Assembly (NCBI GenBank): GCA_946811185.2
Contig: OX328101.1
Coordinates: forward strand, 31,790,122 to 31,854,121
Length of the DNA stretch: 64,000 bases
Origin: Hippopus hippopus
Taxonomy: Eukaryota; Mollusca; Bivalvia; Cardiida; Cardiidae
Reading direction: 5' to 3'
The translations under genes were made by a program, and so were the position numbers. The notes under the pieces were generated by a model. It did no database searches and was not told the origin of the DNA. It worked only from the letters and a program-made list of their open reading frames with translations. Shown one piece after another: positions 10,981 to 20,339 of this stretch (position 1 is its first letter; every line of letters starts with the position of its first letter).

Positions 10981-11125
10981 ACTGCTGGTGACCAGCATTT
11001 CCTCCTTTTCAAACAATCTTTTCTGCCCATTTAGAGACAAATCCCATCATTTGAACCAAAATGTATCTGTCGTCTGATCTGAAATTGGACAAATCGAAAA
11101 TGTTGTCGTTTGGTAAAGCATTTAC
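10981..11125 (-). mobile_element. Family A element, 5' half missing
   Basis: Starts in the hairpin (GCTGGTGACCAGCATTTCC), continues with CCATCATTTGAACC and ATTGGACAAATCGAAAATG, and ends TTGTCGTTTGGTAAAGCATT. Confidence 0.7.
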
Positions 11126-11199
11126 TGTAAAAATATGATAATTGCATCGATCTGTCACTCCTACTCGCAGCTGCTATCATTGTGAAGAACATGTTGAGT

Positions 11200-12490
11200 C
11201 ATCATTTTCCCTCGGTGAATTGGCCTGGCTTGATAGCTCGAGGTGTCGTGTTTAAAACCAGACTTGAACAAGTAAGCCTGGTTTGATATATTTACGTTGA
11301 ACTGTCGAGTAAATAAGCCTGAGCGAAAAGCGAACCGAAAACTTTGCAATTCTGTATAATACTGGCAAAAATATCTATGCCTCGGTGTGTTAACAAGCCA
11401 GACCAAATGCTAACCCAAAATGTTGTGTAAATAAGCCTGGTATGAAGGCTAGATATCGCGATAGTTCGGGAAAATAAGCCTTGGGTAAAAGCTTTATACC
11501 TCGAGATATTGAAGAACAAGTCTGGATAAATGACTTGATTCTTCAAAGTGCTGGCCTAAAGGCTTGATACCTCGAAAAAGTGTTTAGATATGCATGACCA
11601 AATACTTGTTTCTCCGAAACTTTAGGTAGCGGACCTGTCTACATGGATGAATTTCTCGCAAAAACTGGGTAAACATATCAAAGTGTTGGAACGATAATGC
11701 TAACAAAATGCTTGATACCTCGAAGCGGTGACTTAACACACCTTTCCAAAACTTTTTTATACCTCGCAAAATTAGACAGGCGTAAGTATGGCCAAATGGT
11801 CTGACCCTTTCCCAAACGGCAAATTTTGGACCAGACCAAACTGAAAGCATTTTGCAGATGACAAATTAACAGTTGCTAAAAAGATGATTTTTCTATATGA
11901 TAGGGTAGAAAACATTGTGGGAAAAGGAGAAAATGCTGGTTACCAGCATTTTCTCCTTTTCCCACAATGTTTTCAAAAGGCTTCTATTCCTGACCCGTAA
12001 AAACCAGGGATTGTTTGGGAAAGGGTTAATCCCTGAAAAAATTGGGTAAAAACGCTTGACTAAAAGGCGTCATCGAATTCTTGTGTAAAAAGGTCTGGTC
12101 ATTTTGCTTGATACCTCGAAATAACTGATAAAAAAAAAACCTTGGTCAATTAGCTTGATACAGCAAAACTTTCGGTAAATCAGCTTGATCAGGTGATTTT
12201 TACCTAGAAATACTTGATAATTGAATGTGGCCAAAAATAAGTAAAGCATGTGTGGCTAAATGTCTTCATACGAGTGCCTGAAAATGATGGCTAAACATTA
12301 CGCTTGCTACCTTAAATTCTTGAGTGAATAAGCCTTTGGGTCAACAAAAAGGCTTACTACAAGGCTCGAACAATTAGTTAATTATAACTATCTAAAAGAC
12401 TTTATGTCTAGAAATGATGGTTATCGATAGGTGGCCGGTAAACTTAGTACTTCGAAAAACACGTAGCTGAAAAATAAGTCTGACCTAAAG
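11200..12490 (+). repeat. Degenerate tandem array (AATAAGCCTGG / GCTTGATACCTCGAAA)
   Basis: Recurring AATAAGCCTGG, AAGGCTTGATACCTCGAAA and TTGGGTAAAAGC motifs at irregular 50-70 bp intervals. This is an old minisatellite-like array. It is interrupted at 11,801-12,029 by a young family A copy. Confidence 0.6.
11801..12029 (+). mobile_element. Family A element, young copy (229 bp)
   Basis: Nearly identical along its length to the copy at 280-508 (a few differences by eye), including the variant ends CCCTTTCCCAAACGGC and GTTTGGGAAAGGGTTAA. The right TTAA is 12,026-12,029. The left boundary reads CTGA. Confidence 0.9.
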
Positions 12491-12540
12491 CCTTGATTGT
12501 GGTGTTACAGAGCCATTGATTGGGCTCTTCGCTATAATGG

Positions 12541-12608
12541 CCTGCAGGCTGATCCGAGACGACACTTTATGCAAATGTCCGAATGCCCCTTTTCGCGTGT
12601 TACAAGCC
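12541..12608 (+). mobile_element. Family E element, right end only
   Basis: CTGATCCGAGACGACACTTT, ATGCAAATGTCCGAATGCCC and CTTTTCGCGTGTTACAAGCC match the right terminus of the family E copies at 19,151 and 40,801. Confidence 0.75.
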
Positions 12609-12779
12609 CTATTTGTGTGGGCTCAATATCTGCATCTGACAGGTTGCGTTTCCCAGAATCTCTTTACATTTCGTTCAACTCTGTTCCAGACAATCGTTGA
12701 AAATTTAAGAATCGTCCATGTTGAAAGAATTTGCCCTTGTGGCTCAAATGTTTAAATGTATGTTTGTATGGTATTAAAT

Positions 12780-13040
12780 GCTGTTTTCAACATGTTTTCA
12801 CTTATATCGTGGAGGCCAGTGCACGATACCTGTCCATCCTAGAGTTTCTTTTACAAGTACTCCGCACATTATTCTGTCCAAGCCATTGGCTGCTTTCCAC
12901 ATAACTATCGTCGAAAAAATGATCGGTGAGAGAGGAATGAATCCTGTCGTAATGACTATCATCAGTCCTCAGAAAGAAATTGACCGAGCCGGGAATCGTA
13001 CCAGCGATCACACTGAGCTACGGGAGCTCGACCTCATATA
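12780..13040 (-). repeat. Family D tRNA-derived SINE
   Basis: Read on the minus strand it begins CCCGTAGCTCAGTGTGATCG, an A-box match (TAGCTCAGTG), followed closely by GGTACGATTCC, one change from the B-box GGTTCGANNCC. The box spacing is shortened to about 10 bp, so part of the tRNA-like head is deleted. The body and 3' end (AAACAGCATTTAATACC) match 59,163-59,415. Confidence 0.65.
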
Positions 13041-13109
13041 ACTGTATTTGTCTTTGAAAGGGTAGAAGCTATTATCAGCATTATCAATGTTTTAAAAACT
13101 TTCTTCTCT

Positions 13110-13170
13110 TTCTTTCTGTCTGTCTGTCTGCCTGCACCTCTCTCTCTCTCTCTCTCTGCCTCTCTCTAAT
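13110..13170 (+). repeat. (TCTG)n and (TC)n microsatellites
   Basis: TTCTGTCTGTCTGTCTGCC followed by CTCTCTCTCTCTC. Simple repeats. Confidence 0.9.
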
Positions 13171-13818
13171 ACATCCATTTGTAAGGAGACCAGAACTAGG
13201 CCAGTCCCTCAAATTGCGACCCTATATTACACAATGTACACTATTGGTTATGTCAGGTCTGTAATTCCCTGGATTGATTCTGTCTTATTACCAATCTCGC
13301 TGGATTGATTTCTGTCAGATGAAATGATGAAATTTACATGGAAACGTGTCAGGTCATGTGATAGAATTACAAATAGCCTTTAATCAGCTATACAAGAAAT
13401 GTATACAATGTACATCCTGCATGGGATTGGCTTCCAACCCACCATCCACTCCTCTCACTAATCAGATAGCAGCTTGGGTCCTGTTTTCCTTTTTTATTTC
13501 ATGCTTCCCGGTAGGATATCGAGAAATAGCAGTGAAAATATTTTTCGATATTACACGGGTACGACCAGTGAAAATAGTACCGATTTTTACATTCTAGTTA
13601 CCTAGGTAAATTGCGCGCGACTCACAACCAGATGGAAATATGACGTCATTTACCTTACATTTCTCGCGCTTGACGTAATTTTGAGCGACTTCGATCACTA
13701 ACCATGGTTTCCTTAGTCGAACTAAACATAGATCGAATTAACTTTGGTTTGACTAAAGTGACGTCATTCGGTTACTACGGTTGGACCACTCTGAAACGGC
13801 CATTCCTCTGGTTTAAAG

Positions 13819-13986
13819 ATGGCGGCGAAAAGTAAAAATGCGCAGGTCGCTCATGGTGTTCGATGTTTTACATTCAATAAAATATGTTTATATGAGGTTT
13901 TAAGTTGTCCAAGTGTCACATGGTTATTCATTAACCTGAATGCGTTTAAAAAAAAAAAACAAGAAGTTGGTGCGAAAATGTCCTGA
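13819..13986 (+). CDS. Short ORF starting in an ATGGCGGCG context, inside the Harbinger candidate
   Basis: About 55 codons open with MAAKSKNAQVAHG and end in a lysine-rich stretch. The ATGGCGGC start resembles a YY1-type initiator and typical metazoan first exons. No domain is recognisable. Harbinger elements often carry a second Myb/SANT-like gene, and this could be the remnant of one, or of an exon with a splice donor inside it. It could equally be chance. Confidence 0.25.
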   Translation: MAAKSKNAQVAHGVRCFTFNKICLYEVLSCPSVTWLFINLNAFKKKKQEVGAKMS

Positions 13987-14884
13987 TTGGGATCCTGATA
14001 GCTATTCAGTTCGTACCAACGAGGTTTCGCTCCTTCATTTTTTTCCCAGCGCGGTCAAAGGCATTTACACCAATATTCATTTTGGTTTGGGCTTGTCTTT
14101 GTGTGGTTTGGAGTGTTTCTGCGGACCACATATCCCAAGGATTGCTGTTAAAGAAAAGAATTTGCTCCTATCAGGAGATGATTTGCTCCCTTTTCCTGTA
14201 AGAGTAGCCCTACGAGAAAGATGCTTATTCTAGATTTTCCTTCTTGTGCATAACAATGATTTTCAACTGGCTATGACACTGTTAGAAGACAATTGGACAC
14301 AGCATCCGACTCTTTTCTTGTCTTGCAAATATACCATTCTCAATTTAGTAATAGCAATAGCCTTTCCGTAGGTTAAAAATATACTGAAGACTGTTGATAT
14401 TTGCAACATGTGTTTGAAGTTTTCTTTCTGTTAACCTCAGCCCGGGATGTTATGGTTAGACTGGGGTAACAGCTAACCCAAAGCGTCTGTCGCAGGGTAA
14501 GAAATAGAATATGGCCCAACCATGGTTCAAGGCCTCTCCCTTATGGTATAGCATGTGACACTATACCAACTGAGTTATTGTGCCACAATGGTACTGGTTA
14601 TATTTCGCCCCCTGCCCAATTTATTTCGTATCTAAATCTGCTCAGAACCACGCTGGACCGACGAAACATGCCTCTTTTTATGTCTGCATTCCCAGCAATG
14701 GACCTTGAATAAGTCGTTAAATGTGATAGGGTAATAGAAAGAACATGGTCCAACTGGCGTAAGTTTTATCCAATTAAAGTTATCATGTCACTTATACCTA
14801 ATGTACAGGTCAACAAATTTAAAACTACATTAAAGCCCCTCTGATACATCCACAAAATGAAATGACAAAATGAGTTCTAAAGAA

Positions 14885-14975
14885 AGGTGACTGCTTAATG
14901 CAGCACACAGGTAATGCAGAAAGTTCCTGTTGGAGCTTTCTGCATTATTTGTGTACTGCATTAAATAGCCACCTA
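14885..14975. repeat. Small palindromic insertion
   Basis: TAATGCAG, CACACAGGTAATGCAGAAAG and CTTTCTGCATTA, TGTGTACTGCATTA form a hairpin around TTCCTGTTGGAG. The arms extend outward to AGGTG and CACCT. It sits inside the Harbinger candidate. Confidence 0.7.
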
Positions 14976-15289
14976 TCTAGAAACTGTGCTTCCTTTAGAG
15001 GTCGTTTAGCGTCACACCACTGTGCATTCGAAAAGTATGACTCTCTCAAAGTTCTTGTAAGATTAGCACTACAGGAGACAATTTTACTCGCAAACTGGTT
15101 TGAAAAACTTGTGAACTATTACTCATCTAGAGATGATCGACAAACGCTAACCTGCCTTCCAAGTTGTATGATAGCATCTGTCACGGAGAGAGATTAGATA
15201 TATAAGCACTTCAAACCTGCCTTGCTGTTGAGCTAGCTTTTTGCGCTTTGGTGCTTTCTCTCCGTGAGAGTTAAGCAAGGTGCATTGGG

Positions 15290-15756
15290 TTAGTGCCTGG
15301 ATGTGTGGCCAGGTCGTTGCACGCTACACATCAAAAACCTGGCCAACCACAGCATGGACAGATTGAACATGTGGGCGACTTCCCGCATAGACCGTGTTTG
15401 CCAAGTAACACAATCCACCTAGCAGCTTTTATTCAGGGGATACATTTTCGGTCCGTAGCAAGCAGAGTTCGGTAAGTCATTTCCAGCAAAATTTCAAATA
15501 AGTGTCTGGTTACACAATAATGCACACGAAAATCGTCAATATTTTCAGGTATCCCAATTACTCGGACAACAGACCCCATATAATTTGGTATTTTAGGTAT
15601 ATAGTCCCTTCTCAGTGATGCATAGATGCAACCAATTCTCCTTAAGTTTTGTGCTTGTTGCAGAATCTCATGGTCGTCTTCATCGATCATAAACTTATTG
15701 ATAAAGCAATACAGCAAATGTTCCTTTCTGATCGCAGCCAAGTCTAAACCAAACAC
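15290..15756 (-). pseudogene. HARBI1-like (PIF/Harbinger) transposase N-terminal remnant
   Basis: An open frame of ~107 codons (15,756-15,433) ends with DDFRVHYCVTRHLFEILLEM, which resembles the Harbinger pattern F-R-x-H-[FY]-x-[MV]-[ST]-x-x-x-F-E-x-L-L. After a stop at CIP, the +1 frame continues with PLNKSC, then RSMREVAHMFNLSMLWLARF, which fits the following helix-turn-helix-like segment (S-[FY]-R-E-V-A-x-x-F-N-[VIL]-S). One frameshift and further stops break it. I could not find the DDE catalytic core (D-D-E) further along the minus strand, so only the N-terminal DNA-binding part survives. The GTG-started frame follows a TAG, so the true start is lost or on another exon. Family assignment is by motif resemblance only. 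Confidence 0.55.
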
Positions 15757-15968
15757 GCACTAAAGAATGTTCGATCATCTCATAGTCCACGCATGCGCAT
15801 TTCAACACATTTCAGCTTCCGTAACCAAACCATGGTTCGCGATCGAAGTCGCTCATTGTAATGTGTTGCTATGCGCGAGGGGTACGCCACGGGGAATAAT
15901 TGAAAAGAACTGTATTGGATTTTGATAAAGCTCCTCCAAGAAAGGGTTAAAAGCATGAAATAAATAGA

Positions 15969-16123
15969 ATATTTGTTTTTTTCGGTGAAAGATCGAAATT
16001 TATTTCATCGAGTGAACACCATCGGTAATATTTTCACTCGTGGCTGCGGCACTCGTGAAAATATTACCGATGATGTTCACTCGATGAAAAAAATTTCGAT
16101 CTTTCACCGAAAAAATCAAATAT
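15969..16123. repeat. Near-perfect 155-bp palindrome
   Basis: The left arm TTTTTTCGGTGAAAGATCG, ATTTCATCGAGTGAAC, ATCGGTAATATTTTCAC faces its inverse on the right with very few mismatches, around TCGTGGCTGCGGCACTC. It has no coding content. Confidence 0.9.
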
Positions 16124-16131
16124 CCTCTACA

Positions 16132-16354
16132 TCTTTACTAGAATGATAGTAATAGACTTGTCCAAAATCAAAGTATTTGCAGACGACAAGTTTAATGTAA
16201 TTATGAGGGGATTTATCTTAGAGAGGGTAGAAACATTAGAAAATTTTAAGGGAAAAGTAGAAACGGGAACCACCTTTTTCTTTTTCCCAAAATGAATTCA
16301 AAAGTTTCCTTCGCCAGGGTCGTAAAATATGACATATATGTCGGTAAATGGTTA
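16132..16354 (+). mobile_element. Family A element, diverged
   Basis: AATAGACTTGTCCAAAATCA, GTATTTGCAGACGACAAGTT, a decayed hairpin, CAAAAGTTTCCTTCGCCAGG and a GGTAAATGGTTAA end. Confidence 0.72.
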
Positions 16355-16630
16355 ATCAGACTGTATAAATATACAGTGTCAGCAAAATATATCTCAAGGT
16401 CGACCCAACGTGACACCACGTAGCTTGTTAGATCATTTGAAATTCAATATTGCAGACATCATCAAAATGGTGCTGTATCTTGTTGCAGGTTAGCTCGTTA
16501 TATCGTTGATAGATCAATCTAAAAGGTTGGCACTGTCACAGACGAATAGAGGTTGTTTTATCAGTTATAGACTGTAGACAGGTCTAGACTGCTACTCAAA
16601 ACACTTGGCATTTTGAAGCCTCATTACTGT

Positions 16631-16770
16631 TTAACTCTTTACCAAACGACAAAAAATTAGACTTGTCCAAATTGAAAGCATTTGCAGACAAGAGATTTAA
16701 TGTGGCTTAAAATGTTTTCAAAGTTTTCTTCCTCAGGGTAGTTAAACGGCGGAATTGTTTAGTAACTGAG
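16631..16770 (+). mobile_element. Family A element with the hairpin deleted
   Basis: TTAACTCTTTACCAAACGAC, CAAATTGAAAGCATTTGC, AATGTGGCTTAAAATGTTTT and then CAAAGTTTTCTTCCTCAGGG. The whole central palindrome is missing and the flanks are joined at AATG. The right end reads TTTAGTAACTGAGG. Confidence 0.8.
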
Positions 16771-17352
16771 GGTCAGGTGTTTTGGCATTGGAAATAGAGT
16801 AAGCTGGTGTATAGGTGAATAATAGTTTCAAACAAGATGCCATGTCTGTATTATTATTTTTTTTCTTAACTTTAAACTTTAATTACTGAAATAACTCCGG
16901 AGAGCATCTCTAAAAACATTTTTCGAGGATATACCAGCAACATTATAATGAACAGGGGATATTTTGTGTGTGAGCATGCGTACAGGAAACACTCGGTTCT
17001 TGTTGTGCAAGTAGATGCTGTTCCACTAGATGAGGCATTGCCGTTGCCGTTTTTAAAAAAAATATACTCTATTTACAATGATGGAAAGTATCCAAATCTT
17101 TCAATTAATTAAGCCAAAACTCGCAGTCATCGCTTTAATTTTTTTTATGCCCACACCACGGGATGTTTAAGAATTTTTTAGATGTCACACTGCTCGTAAT
17201 TAGTTGCAAAATACAAAGGTAGCTAGCAGCCACGTCATTGAGTTGATGCATTTGCAATTAATTTTTTTTCCCCATCATCAAAGCGTAGTGTGTTTGTGTG
17301 TTCCATCACAGACGAAAAAAGTTCGTTAGATCAGCCACTGATAACTTTATAA

Positions 17353-17633
17353 TGCTTGCAACACGCGAAAAGGAGCATTCGGACATTTGCGTAAAGTGTC
17401 GTGTCGGAACAGCCTGCGCAGTCCGCTCAGGCTAATCCTACACGGCACTTCACGACTACATTAGATTTTGTGCTACAATAGACTTTCGCAAAACAGAAAA
17501 TTACATAGGAACGGAAAGTATAGTTTCGGATTAGCCTGCGCGGACTGCGCAGGCTGATCCGAGACGACACTGCGCCGATCCGAGACGACACTTTACGCAA
17601 ATATCCGAATGCCCCTTTTCGCGTGTTGCAGGC
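17353..17633. mobile_element. Family E inverted-repeat element
   Basis: Family plan: GCYTGCAACACGCGAAAAGG, CATTCGGACATTTGCGTAAA, GTGTCGTCTCGGATCAG, CCTGCGCAGTCCGCGCAGG, a ~75-bp AT-rich middle (ATTAGATTTTGTGCTACA), then the same block inverted. The terminal inverted repeats are ~80 bp and each carries its own CCTGCGCAG mini-palindrome. In this copy part of the right arm (GATCCGAGACGACACT) is duplicated. Confidence 0.85.
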
Positions 17634-18400
17634 CGTATTGGAACTTATAACGTGGCACTCTAGGGGTTGGTTACATAAAGCCAAAACTATGAGAGCACAT
17701 GGTCAGAGAGAAATATCCGAGGTCAAAACAAAATGACAATACTGAGCTTGCTAGATCATTTGTGATTCCTGTAAGAGACGTCATTCTGGTGGTGTGTGTT
17801 CTGTCGTAGACGAAAATAGTTCCTCATGACTTGTTGTCGGTAAAAAATACTCTAGGCAGACTGGGGAACATAAAGCAGACATTCATCAGGTAAAGTGGTT
17901 TATTATATGCCTATAAATTTTCTGGCCCAAATTAATGCAATGCACGCGGATAAAAGAGGACAGCAGAATCCAAATAGACGGTAAAAAAAAATGCTGTAAT
18001 GAGGTGATCAGCGTGCGGACTGCTTTCAGCTTGTTTTCCAAACCAAACTGTTTGGCAAAATGTTACGTTATGATATTCATGCGCCATTCATCAATAGAAG
18101 ATATTACCCTCTAAACCAGTGTTTGTATCATCATCCTACTGTTTTCGGATAATAACGTTAGAATACAAATTGTTGCAATATATTGTTGTTAAATTATGTA
18201 CATATGTAATCTAACATATCTCTCTGCGTAGGAATATTTTGACATCTATCCGGACCTTCAATTTCGCGAGATTTCCATGTTTTTCAAGCAGCTCGAATCA
18301 AATACAAACGCCAGGAAAGTTACAACGACGTCCTTTGATTATTTTTCATCACAAAAGGTTCAGTTCCACAGCAGATGGGGCTACCTATTGGAAATAGCTA
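17634..18400. other. No gene seen
   Basis: AT-rich sequence. Short motifs (CAAAATGACAATACTGAGCT, ATAGTTCCTCATGAC) resemble nearby 16,400-16,560 and 17,300, hinting at an old low-copy repeat. Nothing codes. Confidence 0.4.
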
Positions 18401-18404
18401 ATTA

Positions 18405-18490
18405 ACAGTAAGCGGATGATGTAGATCAATGATCAGACTGCACGTTCTATGCAGTCTGATCTTGACCAACATCTTCCGCAATAGTTTTTT
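18405..18490. mobile_element. Family B hairpin core, partial
   Basis: GCGGATGATGTAGATCAATG, ATCAGACTGCACGTTCTATG and CAGTCTGATCTTGACCAACA. The outer parts are not recognisable. Confidence 0.65.
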
Positions 18491-18627
18491 CATTCATCAC
18501 GGGTTACAACGAAAGCAATTTATAAGGGTAGACGTCAATATCTGATCTCTGACACTGATCGATCGAAAACCAGTCAAACAAAGCTGCTTACAAAACATCC
18601 ACTCATTACAGTACAAAATATGTCATT

Positions 18628-18835
18628 TTTACCCTTTCAGCCACAGGCGAAACAGGAGCCTTTGCGGACGGCATAAATTTAAGATCAGACTGCACAGAAC
18701 GTGCAGTCTGATCTTGGATCTATGCCGTCCGCTTGTTTAGTCAAACTAATTCGATTTTTTTTTTTTAGTTTCAGCGGGGTTTTTTATTTCAGCCGTCGAA
18801 AAAGTTTGACTTTATATTTTTGGCGCAGACAGGCT
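18628..18835 (+). mobile_element. Family B2 variant hairpin element
   Basis: CTTTCAGCCACAGGCG, GCGGACGGCATAAATTTAAG, hairpin GATCAGACTGCACAGAACG and TATGCCGTCCGC, then TTGTTTAGTCAAACTAA. It shares the hairpin with family B but has GCCGTCCGC flanks like the 39,298-39,509 element. Confidence 0.6.
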
Positions 18836-19025
18836 TAACTCATAAAGCACCAAATCTTTATACAATTCTCGAGCTCTTTCGTATAGCTCAAAATACAATC
18901 CATGGAATTCATAAAGATTGCCTTGTAGGCTTGACTAAACAACCGGATGGTATAGATTCAAGATTTAAGATCAGACTGTACATTCTGTGCAGTCTGATCT
19001 CTTTTTTTTTTCGCAAAAGCTTCCG
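18836..19025 (-). mobile_element. Family B2 variant, partial
   Basis: TTAACTCATAAAGCACCAAA, GGCTTGACTAAACAACCGGA, TGGTATAGATTCAAGA and hairpin GATCAGACTGTACATTCTGT. The 3' part is decayed in a T-run. It closely parallels 39,298-39,509. Confidence 0.6.
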
Positions 19026-19087
19026 TTGTCGCCTACGGTCCTGATAGACTCGATTCTCGCATAGACTTGACGGTTTTTGTAAACAGT

Positions 19088-19140
19088 GTGGGAATACGAG
19101 AAATTGCTTGTTACAAGCAATTTATCCCTATTCCAATTTT
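19088..19140. repeat. Variant family A-like hairpin (AAATTGC type)
   Basis: GTGTGGGAATACGAGAAATTGC and GCAATTTATCCCTATTCC around TTGTTACAA. Related to the hairpins at 1,620 and 22,190. Confidence 0.5.
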
Positions 19141-19150
19141 TCACCCGTAT

Positions 19151-19410
19151 GGCTCGCAACACGCGAAAAGGGGCATTCGGACATTTGCGTAAAGTGTCGT
19201 CTCGGATCAGCCTGCGCAGTCCGCGCAGGCTAATCAGAGGCGGCACTTTACGACTACATTAGATTTTGTGCTACAGTAGACTTGCGCAAAACAGAAAATT
19301 ACATAAAAACGGAAAGTGTCGTTTCGGATTAGCCTGCGCAGTCTGCGCAAGCTGATCCGAGACGATACTTTACGCAAATGTCCGAATGCTCCTTTTCGCG
19401 TGTTGCAGGC
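19151..19410. mobile_element. Family E inverted-repeat element with 5-bp target duplication
   Basis: GGCTCGCAACACGCGAAAAG start and CGCGTGTTGCAGGC end, flanked on both sides by CGTAT (19,146-19,150 and 19,411-19,415). Both CCTGCGCAG mini-palindromes are present. Confidence 0.88.
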
Positions 19411-19524
19411 CGTATCATCTACAGAAAAACCGTTTTCCTCTCCTGTTTCTATTACCCTTTTTGTAGTTGTGTCACTCCGTGCTAGTCTTATAATAGGTAT
19501 AGAAATAGCCGGTAGTTTCATGGG

Positions 19525-19752
19525 TTAACCTTGTACCAAACGACAAATATATAGACTTGTCCAAAGTGAAAGCATTTGCAGACGATAAAATCAATGTGAC
19601 TCAAAAATTGATATTTGGTGTTAGACAGGACAGAATACATTGTGGGAAAAGGAGAAAATGCTGGTTACCAGCATTTTCTCCTTTTCCTACAATGTTTTAA
19701 AAAAGCCCTCATCCTCAGGGTCATTAAAAGTCTGACTATGTGTTAAAGAGTC
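19525..19752 (+). mobile_element. Family A element
   Basis: TTAACCTTGTACCAAACGAC start, perfect hairpin near 19,640-19,690, TCATCCTCAGGGTCATTAAA, end GTGTTAAAGAGTCA with the final TTAA mutated. Confidence 0.85.
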
Positions 19753-19982
19753 AGGTCGGCGAAAAAACATTTTTCCAATCATTGATTTTTGTCGGCGACC
19801 AAGCTTATTTTGCAACTGGCGAGAAGTGAGTATTGCTGATGGATGCAAGTTTTGATAGGTAATAGTATTGCTGATGGGAAAATCAAATATGACAAGATTC
19901 TTTCTTAGATACTGTGTTGCCTTCCTCCGTCTCTGTATATGTCCCGGAATTAACGATTTCCGTGACTGGAGGAGACTAAGTC

Positions 19983-20185
19983 TTAACCTGCTAAGTAATT
20001 TAAATGAAACTTTCAAGCCGATAGTAAAAACCCGAATAACCCTATTTCAAACTTATTTTTGAAGAAAAATATCTCCTAATCGGACAGTGTAGATCAAAGA
20101 TCAGACTGCACGTTTTGTGCAGTCTGATCTTGATCTACACTGTCCGCAAAAGGTCAGTGAGTCGCGCTTAGCAGCCCAAGGGTAA
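19983..20185 (-). mobile_element. Family B TTAA hairpin element
   Basis: TTAACCTGCTAAGTAATTTA start, AATCGGACAGTGTAGATCAA, hairpin GATCAGACTGCACGTTTTGT, ACTGTCCGCAAAAGGTCAGT, GCTTAGCAGCCCAAGGGTAA. The last target site is mutated. Confidence 0.82.
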
Positions 20186-20339
20186 AGTTTGTCTCACTCT
20201 CGTTACTGAAAATAGCGAACATTCGAAAATCCAATTAATTGTTTTTAATCCATATACGAGTATTGTATGATGACCTCATACCATTTATTTTCCTGTAATT
20301 AGTTTTTCATATATTAATGTATGAAGAAATTAATACATA

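Larger units (their letters stand above)
13662..15879. mobile_element. Candidate PIF/Harbinger DNA transposon, degraded
   Basis: GAGCGACTTCGATC plus AACCATGGTTT (13,683-13,710) is repeated in inverse orientation as AAACCATGGTT plus GATCGAAGTCGCTC (15,827-15,854). CTCGCGC (13,662) and GCGCGAG (15,873) lie just outside, suggesting longer, diverged terminal repeats. Inside, on the minus strand next to the right end, is a frameshifted HARBI1-like transposase N-terminus. On the plus strand near the left end a short MAAKSKNAQ frame lies where a Myb-like partner gene could begin. A 3-bp target duplication typical of Harbinger is not resolved. Confidence 0.55.

Noticed and set aside
14515..14590. tRNA or SINE head on the minus strand (TAACTCAGTTGGTATAG)
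   Set aside because: The A-box match is good, but the only B-box match (GGTTCAAGGCC) is on the opposite strand, so no consistent promoter exists.
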